Shown piece after piece: positions 58,392 through 64,000 of a stretch of DNA of 64,000 bases. The stretch's first letter is position 1. Each line of letters begins with the position of its first letter. A model generated the notes under the pieces. It made no database searches, had not been told where the DNA came from, and saw nothing but the letters and a program-made list of their open reading frames with translations. Origin of the DNA: Gnetum montanum (taxonomy: Eukaryota > Streptophyta > Gnetopsida > Gnetales > Gnetaceae); contig MNCI01030397.1 in the NCBI GenBank assembly GCA_015680685.1, forward strand, positions 1 through 64,000, in the 5' to 3' direction. The position numbers were made by a program, and so were the translations under genes.

Positions 58392-60172
58392 TGCTATAAA
58401 TATTATTAGGGTACCTATTAGAGTTTAGCACTATGCAAAAGTTGACTCATGAAATATTCTTATTGTAACAACAAAACCTATGAAAAGAAAGTTTGTTAAT
58501 GAAATAGTTGTAAAGATACACAACCTTTGATGAAAGTTATGTCCGACCTTTACATGATATACTAGGAGAGATGGAGTTGTTTATTTAGGGTCAAATCTCC
58601 TTTGAGATCAATGCTTGCTACATCACTACTATTCACCATTTATAGCTATCTTATCTCCTCATTAAAAACTGCTTGTAGTCTTAAAGCAAAGTGAAGCTTT
58701 CTATTTTCAAATTCTTACATCTTTTTGTGTATAAATAAAAAATTTATGTAAGCCATGAATTTTCAAAATTCTTTAAAATATGCCATTGTAATACAAATGA
58801 AGACAAGATTTCTAATATTGTTATGCAATGGGCAAACTTTGAAAACCTTTAAAATATGAAACAATGATATAAATGAAAATAAGATTTCATATAAAGGTAA
58901 AGAGATTTCTTAAACAATAATGGATGAACTTTAAAAAATATGTATCCAACCTTATTGGATGGGTTAACGTGTTTGCAACGTACTAAAAAAGACGACAGTA
59001 AGTTAACACGTTTCCAACTATTTTTCAATAAAAAAGAAAAGTGGTTTGAAAATAGTAAGAGGACAGATCATGTGAAAAATTTAATATTTGCATTAAATCT
59101 TTACAAGATCAAAATTAAACAAAATTTCCACACACCTTTCATTCAGACTAAATGCCTCACCTCAAGTCTTTTCAAAGTTCATTCAGACTAAATGCCTCAC
59201 CTCAAGTCTTTTCAAAGTTAATTTGGTGGTGAGTGCGTTGCGCCAACTCTGCGCCACTCCACCCGTGATCAGTGTCTCGAAGTTTAGACATGGCAAGTCT
59301 GTTATTATTCATAAATTAAAGGAGCCGTCATCATACATAGCGCATTCAAAGGATATCACTTTTTACATTTACTCGTGCTTGACTTGTTCACAATTTGGAA
59401 GTTTGTTCACAAATACAAAGCAGTGTTCGTGCCTCATTGGCTATTAAAGTGGAGTTACAGTTCAATGCTCAATTATGCGGTTGTAATTGAAAGTCACGTC
59501 AAGGCATAAAAAAAGTGGCCATTTTTCACGGGGCATTCAAACTGAATAAGTTAATTCAAAGTTAAGGTCTATACTTTATAGACATTTGACAAAGCAATGG
59601 CCATGTCCCATGAGGAATTAAAGATCGAAAACAAATAATATTAATGGTACTTTTGAAAAAGGTAATCGTAGAATAAATAATGGAGATTAAGGTTAAATAC
59701 AAGTGTTACATTGCAGCATTTCATTAACAAAGTTATTTATGTAATAATTAATTACAATAAAAAATGAGCTTAGAAAGTTAGCTTGATGATAAAAAGTGAT
59801 AGGGAATATGACCTAGGTAATATGAGAGCCCTAATTGCTCTATGATCAAAGTATTAATAAATACATATGCATAATAAATAATAAACTATGCATAATTGAA
59901 TGTGCATAAAGAATAAGATATGCATAGTCAAATATTTGTAAAAGCATGATAATTGACAAAAGAGGAAACTTTTAGGAGTAACTAGATTTCAACATTAAAC
60001 CATAAATATATATATAAGATCTATGATTCAACATCAATAATAGTAAGAAGCAAAGGATACAAAACCCTAAGAAGTAGATTATATTCACATAAGTAAAAGA
60101 ACGACAACAACATAATTGTGTTATTTAATCAATGAAATTCGAAATAATTCATTGAAACACATATAATAGCAT
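58392..60172. other. Gene-free stretch
   Basis: I see no gene with a known motif. A small GC-richer patch lies at 59220-59340, in an open frame 59223-59447 that shows no family. An exact 40-bp tandem duplication lies at 59141-59219. Confidence 0.4.
59141..59219. repeat. Exact 40-bp tandem duplication
   Basis: The unit begins attcagactaaatgcctcac and ends ttcaaagttc. It occurs at 59141-59180 and again from 59181, identical until the last base. It is as exact as the two N-flanking duplications but has no N between the copies. Confidence 0.85.
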
Positions 60173-61689
60173 TAAATAATTAAGCACATACATTTAATAA
60201 AATAGTTAAACCTATGTAAAATTTTAGGTTGAGACATGTATCATACATCAAGATTTGAAAAAGTTATAAGTACATTGATCAAATGAAGGCAAAAACTTAT
60301 CCAATAACCTATACATGACCTATTTTTGTCCATTTAATAACCACCCATTTCCAATAATGAAGTCTTAACCTAATGGTAAGATTGTTGATTTTTAAGCTTC
60401 AAATTATGGGTTCTTTTTTGGTCAGCAATGCTAAGTTATGAAGTTCTAATTTCACTATTTGAAGTTCTAACTTTATGTGGATACTGTTCTAATTAATGGA
60501 TTATTACTTAAGGTAATGGTAGAATGGTTGTTTCTTACATTTCTGAAGTTATATAACTTGATTTAAGCATTTGCATTTCTTAAAATTTAAAATTTATTCA
60601 TTTATTAATATCAATATTGAAATTGTATATGATTATCCTTTAACATATTTAAAGAATTTGTAAAGATTTTTAAACTTTCATAATATAGCATAATATATAT
60701 TTATAGCTATCTTACTAACTTTTCTAGGTAATGATGTGCCCCAAAAGGTATTGGAATGCTTCCAATCTTTTTAAAGTTAGGTCAATTCGAGTCAATCCAT
60801 CTGCAAATATATATTGGCATTGTTGCACTTAAGAATCGCATTAAAAGTTGCCTCGGGAAATTTGGAGCTTGGTTTCTGTTCAAAGGATGGAAGAGAGAGA
60901 AATGTTTGCACAAAGATTATTACATAAAGGTCTACATAATGAAGACAGAGTAAAGAGGCTTCTTTCCAAAAAATGTTTTTTTTATTTATGATATATTGGA
61001 GAAGAAAGCTATCATGCAAAGTATGAAAAAGATAGACAAAGATGTTAATTGCAGTAATGCTTTGATTACAATTGATGATATGGTTGACAAGTGGTAACAT
61101 TATTAGAAGGCTTTTTCTTTGGCATGCATGGATGTTGTCTCATTGTTAGTGTTGATGTGGTCATTGTTTAATGACTAATAAGTGGTTACATTATTAAACT
61201 TTGGAATATATCGATATAGTGTTATTGTTGTGCTTGAGAAGCAAATCGAATCTTTTGTTATTAGGTATAATAATATTGAAAATAAGGAGAAACCATTATG
61301 AAGATAGCGATGATATGACAGAAAGTAGTACATTTTTTTTTTGTTTTTTGCATTGTGAAGAACATGTTCTTGTAGTTAGTACTCTTAATAGATTATAAAT
61401 GGTAACATGCATTTCGGTCAAGTGAATGACGTGTGTTGAAAAGTCTAAATTAGTAGAATGACAAGAATTTGTATTTTCTATGGAAGTAAGTTAGGCAAGA
61501 ATAATAGATTTGAAAATGCCGCTAAACAACTTAAATTAGAAATGGTAATGTTAGTTATTTTTAATTTTCAAGGTATCTATGACAAATTTACATATTTTTG
61601 TTTATTTAACTTAGTTGTTTTGGTATGAGGGTTGGAAGAAAGGTAGAATTAATATATGAAGGATGAAGCATTAGGCTAATGGGTGTTGT
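60173..61689 (+). repeat. Duplicated segment, copy 2 (LOG 5' region); partner at 19086-20598
   Basis: The order is the same as in copy 1: shared start, SINE copy, conserved unknown block, then LOG exon 1 and the first part of exon 2. Differences are scattered substitutions and small indels. Unlike copy 1, it is not interrupted and runs on into the rest of LOG. Confidence 0.88.
60352..60480 (+). repeat. tRNA-like SINE, copy 5
   Basis: This is the counterpart of the copy at 19268, with the same decayed boxes (ttaacctaatggtaag; gggttcttttttggtcagca). It was copied with the LOG segment, so it is not a separate insertion. Confidence 0.55.
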
Positions 61690-62430
61690 AGTTGACATTG
61701 TTTTTAGTAGTGGGGGAAATGTTCTTAGGTAAGACTATAACTTTGGATTCTTATTAAGATATTTTCCTCATGAACATATCATTCGATTATCATTTGTATC
61801 TTGAATAATAGAGTGGTACCAAAATTTCTTGCATATGAGTAGGTACTATTCCAATAATAGTCACCTTTGTTAGTGTAGTGTACTTGTGCATATCATACTG
61901 ATAGTTTAAGTCTTTTATCATGATTTTTACTACACATAGATCATTGGTAAAACAATCAGCAATGTTGACATTGTTGATACTATGCACGAGAGGAGTGTGA
62001 TGATGATAGAGTACCTAGATGCCTTTATTGCTTTGCTAGGTAATTATATATTAGTATTTAATTTTGTAATATTTAATGTATTCCATTTTAGTTGAAATTA
62101 TTTTATTTTCTTATTACTAAGTGGTTTTGGGACCATGGAAGAAGTTATGAAGGCTATTAGTTGGAGGCAACTTGGGATTCATAATAAGTGAGTATGTTTG
62201 ATGATGTTGTAACATTAAGTATAATTTATCATCATTAATGTTAAAACTTGGTTAATAATTTTATTTATTTATTTTCAAGTAGGGTTGTTAAATGTTGAAG
62301 GTTATTATGACTTTCTGTTAACATTTTTAGATCATGTAGTGAATGATGGTTTTATTAGTAGTCAAGATCATGATATCCTTTTTATAGAGACTTGTCCAAG
62401 AAAGTTAATAAGTAAGCTTTTGGTATGGAA
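61458..62430 (+). pseudogene. LOG-like: LOG-type cytokinin riboside 5'-monophosphate phosphoribohydrolase, six-exon pseudogene
   Basis: LOG enzymes cut cytokinin ribotides to active free bases in the cytosol and nucleus. Exon 1 (61458-61544) reads MTRICIFYGSKLGK; a GT donor follows. Exon 2 (about 61630-61728) reads ELIYEG, stop, SIRLMGVVVDIVFSSGGNVL, matching the YGGGSIGLMG...GGHVLG region. Exon 3 (61812-61839) reads VVPKFLAYE, for VIPKALMPRE, in phase with exon 2. Exon 4 (61940-62039) reads IIGKTISNVDIVDTMHERSV and then LDAFIALLG. Exon 5 (62122-62188) reads GFGTMEEVMKAISWRQLGIH, completing the PGGxGT motif with Pro lost. Exon 6 (from 62283) reads LLNVEGYYDFLLTFLDHVVN and DGFISSQDHDILF. The stop in exon 2 and one-base defects at exon joints make it non-functional. 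Intron ends are mostly GT/AG. Confidence 0.88.
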
Positions 62431-62892
62431 ATATTATCAGCACATTACATATATTTTTGTTTATTTTTTTCCTAAATTATGTTTGATATTATAAGTTATG
62501 CATTTGATAATTTTTTCTAGGAATGAAGGGACAATAGATTGGATTTAAAGAAAATATTTTTCCAAGAAAGAAGGGACAACAACTTGGGTTTCAAGCAAAT
62601 ATTGTGGCTAAAGAGATGTCACATAGGACTATAAGTAGTTGTGAATATACCTCAAAGATATTAGCAAAGGAAAAATTTATATATAAGAAAAACTAACTAT
62701 TTTCTTAGTAGTTGGTGTAATTATATCATTACTAATGTAAAGAATTGTGTATTTTTTATTAGTAATCTTCACAAAAAAATAATATGTAGTCCTTATTCAT
62801 TAAGCATATGTAGTATCACATGAAACAAGTGTAAGTATTATAAATAGAACATAATTATGAAGAGAAAGTGAAATTCATTTTATTAACATTAC
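62431..62892. other. 3' flank of the LOG relic
   Basis: AT-rich sequence with no further LOG-like coding and no other gene that I can support. Confidence 0.4.
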
Positions 62893-63990
62893 AAGACAAA
62901 ATATATGCTAAAGCTTTTGGATCTTCATCATAATCAAAATCTCCAGCATAAGGATTTGCCAACAAGACTTGATGGAGCAAATGTTGCAGGTCTTCCTATG
63001 TTAGTCCACCATTAAGTTGAATATTCAATAGGCACAAATTATATGTAATTGGTGAAGTTGTATTGTCAGCCTGCATATTGGTTTGCCAAAAGTAACTTAT
63101 ATCCCACTTGTTTTTTGTATACACTACTTGATATAAAGAAAACCATGATGGATTCTAAGAGACATGTCTTCTTTCTATGGTGAAAAATAAGTAATAACTC
63201 ATACTTGACCAACCAAACATGTTTGTGTATATATTTTTAACTCTAGGATTTGTATAACAAAAATAATCATCATGATTTCCACCTTGAATAAAAAAAGGAA
63301 GAATTTTCTATCATCAATTATGGATTGTGATCAAAATCTTTCCACCATTCAAATCATGCATTGTTAGGTATGTTAAATGAAACAATCTCAATTTCATAAT
63401 AGAAAGATGAATTTCGAAATTTGTAAAATGGCCACAACCACCAATTATTTGTCACACTGCTCATGTTTTGAATTCAAACATATACTTTGTGGCAATAATT
63501 TATTGATGAATTGATTTGTTCATACTTATACATTGCATTTTGCTGATACAACCTTGATTTATAGACAAAATTTCTCAAAGTAGCTCCATATCGCTGAGAG
63601 TGAGCTTCCATTGCAACTAGTGGCATGCATTTATCTACATCTCCACTATCATAGTTTATTAGTGGATGGGAAGATAACTCTTGCCAACTTTCCCTAATTA
63701 GATATGATCTTATTTTATCCTTTTTTTTAAATTTATCGAAATAAAGCAGAAATATACAAGGTAGGACATAGAAAATTTATTGATTTAGAACCTAAAAGAA
63801 TGCTAAAATTTGATGATGATATTAAACAATAACTATAAAACTAAAAAATCAATATAAGCATAAGGTAGATTTTGTGAGAGTTTTTGTAGTAAAACATGAA
63901 TTGAGAAGTTAGTATACTCTTATGTTGAGTCCTTTTTTGCATGAGCCTTCTAGATTTGCACTACTTGAACTATGTTTTTTATTTGTATAG
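62893..63990 (-). pseudogene. Unrecognised degraded protein-coding region, at least 277 codons
   Basis: On the minus strand one frame runs from about 63719 to 62893 with only five stops and no frameshift that I can find. It probably continues upstream toward 63990 in a poorer state. The protein is rich in Trp, Tyr, Asn and Asp. It has stretches such as DKCMPLVAMEAHSQRYGATL (about 63650), NNWWLWPFYKF (about 63440), GGNHDDYFCYTN (about 63275) and LLHQVLLANPYAGDFDYDED (about 62985-62930). I see no signal peptide, membrane span, zinc knuckle or nuclease signature. It does not match a gag, RT, integrase or transposase motif that I know. It could be an N-terminal or structural region of an integrated viral or retroelement polyprotein, or a host gene. 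No support exists for either here. Confidence 0.6.
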
Positions 63991-64000
63991 TGTGTGCAAT

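Noticed and set aside
61790-61987. Minus-strand 65-codon frame between LOG exons 2 and 4
   Set aside because: The plus strand carries LOG exon 3 and the start of exon 4 here in correct order and phase, so the minus-strand frame is a shadow.

Overview
This window looks like intergenic sequence from a large, repeat-rich plant nuclear genome, with a gymnosperm as my best guess. It is AT-rich and almost empty of intact genes. It is packed with old, heavily mutated LTR retrotransposons, a LINE, a Helitron and a tRNA-like SINE, plus relics of plant gene families (an LRR receptor gene and a cytokinin-activating LOG gene). I found no intact host gene, and no rRNA, organellar insertion or CRISPR array. 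Everything was read by eye, so identities and edges are approximate unless an exact repeat or duplication fixes them.

Layout. 1-9,100: decayed retroelements. These are a Copia RNase H piece (728-1290), an LTR end (2040-2180), a Ty3/gypsy integrase with its 3' LTR (2247-4567) and a LINE reverse transcriptase on the minus strand (4830-6640). 9,100-11,500: an LRR receptor pseudogene with a repetitive upstream region. 14,400-18,100: three near-complete copies and one stub of a tRNA-like SINE, and a 613-bp tandem duplication bounded by SINE sequence. 19,086-20,598: first copy of a duplicated segment holding the 5' part of a LOG pseudogene, cut by a minus-strand LTR element (20599-22600). 22,610-26,960: a minus-strand Helitron Rep/helicase relic. 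27,050-27,838: a solo LTR. 30,921-37,495: a minus-strand LTR element with two 583-bp LTRs and no recognisable pol. 41,356-56,873: a 15.5-kb nest, in which an outer LTR element with exact ctaac target duplications contains a second complete element (45487-52880) and a solo LTR (54778-55636). 57,133-58,391: repeats around a Helitron helicase fragment and a foldback. 60,173-62,430: second copy of the LOG segment, with six recognisable exons. 62,893-63,990: an unrecognised degraded minus-strand coding region.

Relationships. The outer nest element, the inner element, the 20599 element and the solo LTRs all belong to one gypsy-type superfamily. They share TGATGAG...CTCATCA LTR ends, a TATA box shortly after the LTR start, and an array of short palindromes between the two. 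The two complete nest members carry gag and an aspartic protease but no reverse transcriptase or integrase, so they look like a non-autonomous lineage that amplified in that form. The two LOG copies share the same internal stop codon, so the locus was already dead when it was duplicated.

Two single N characters each sit between exact copies of 42-46 bases. These look like unmerged assembly overlaps rather than biology.
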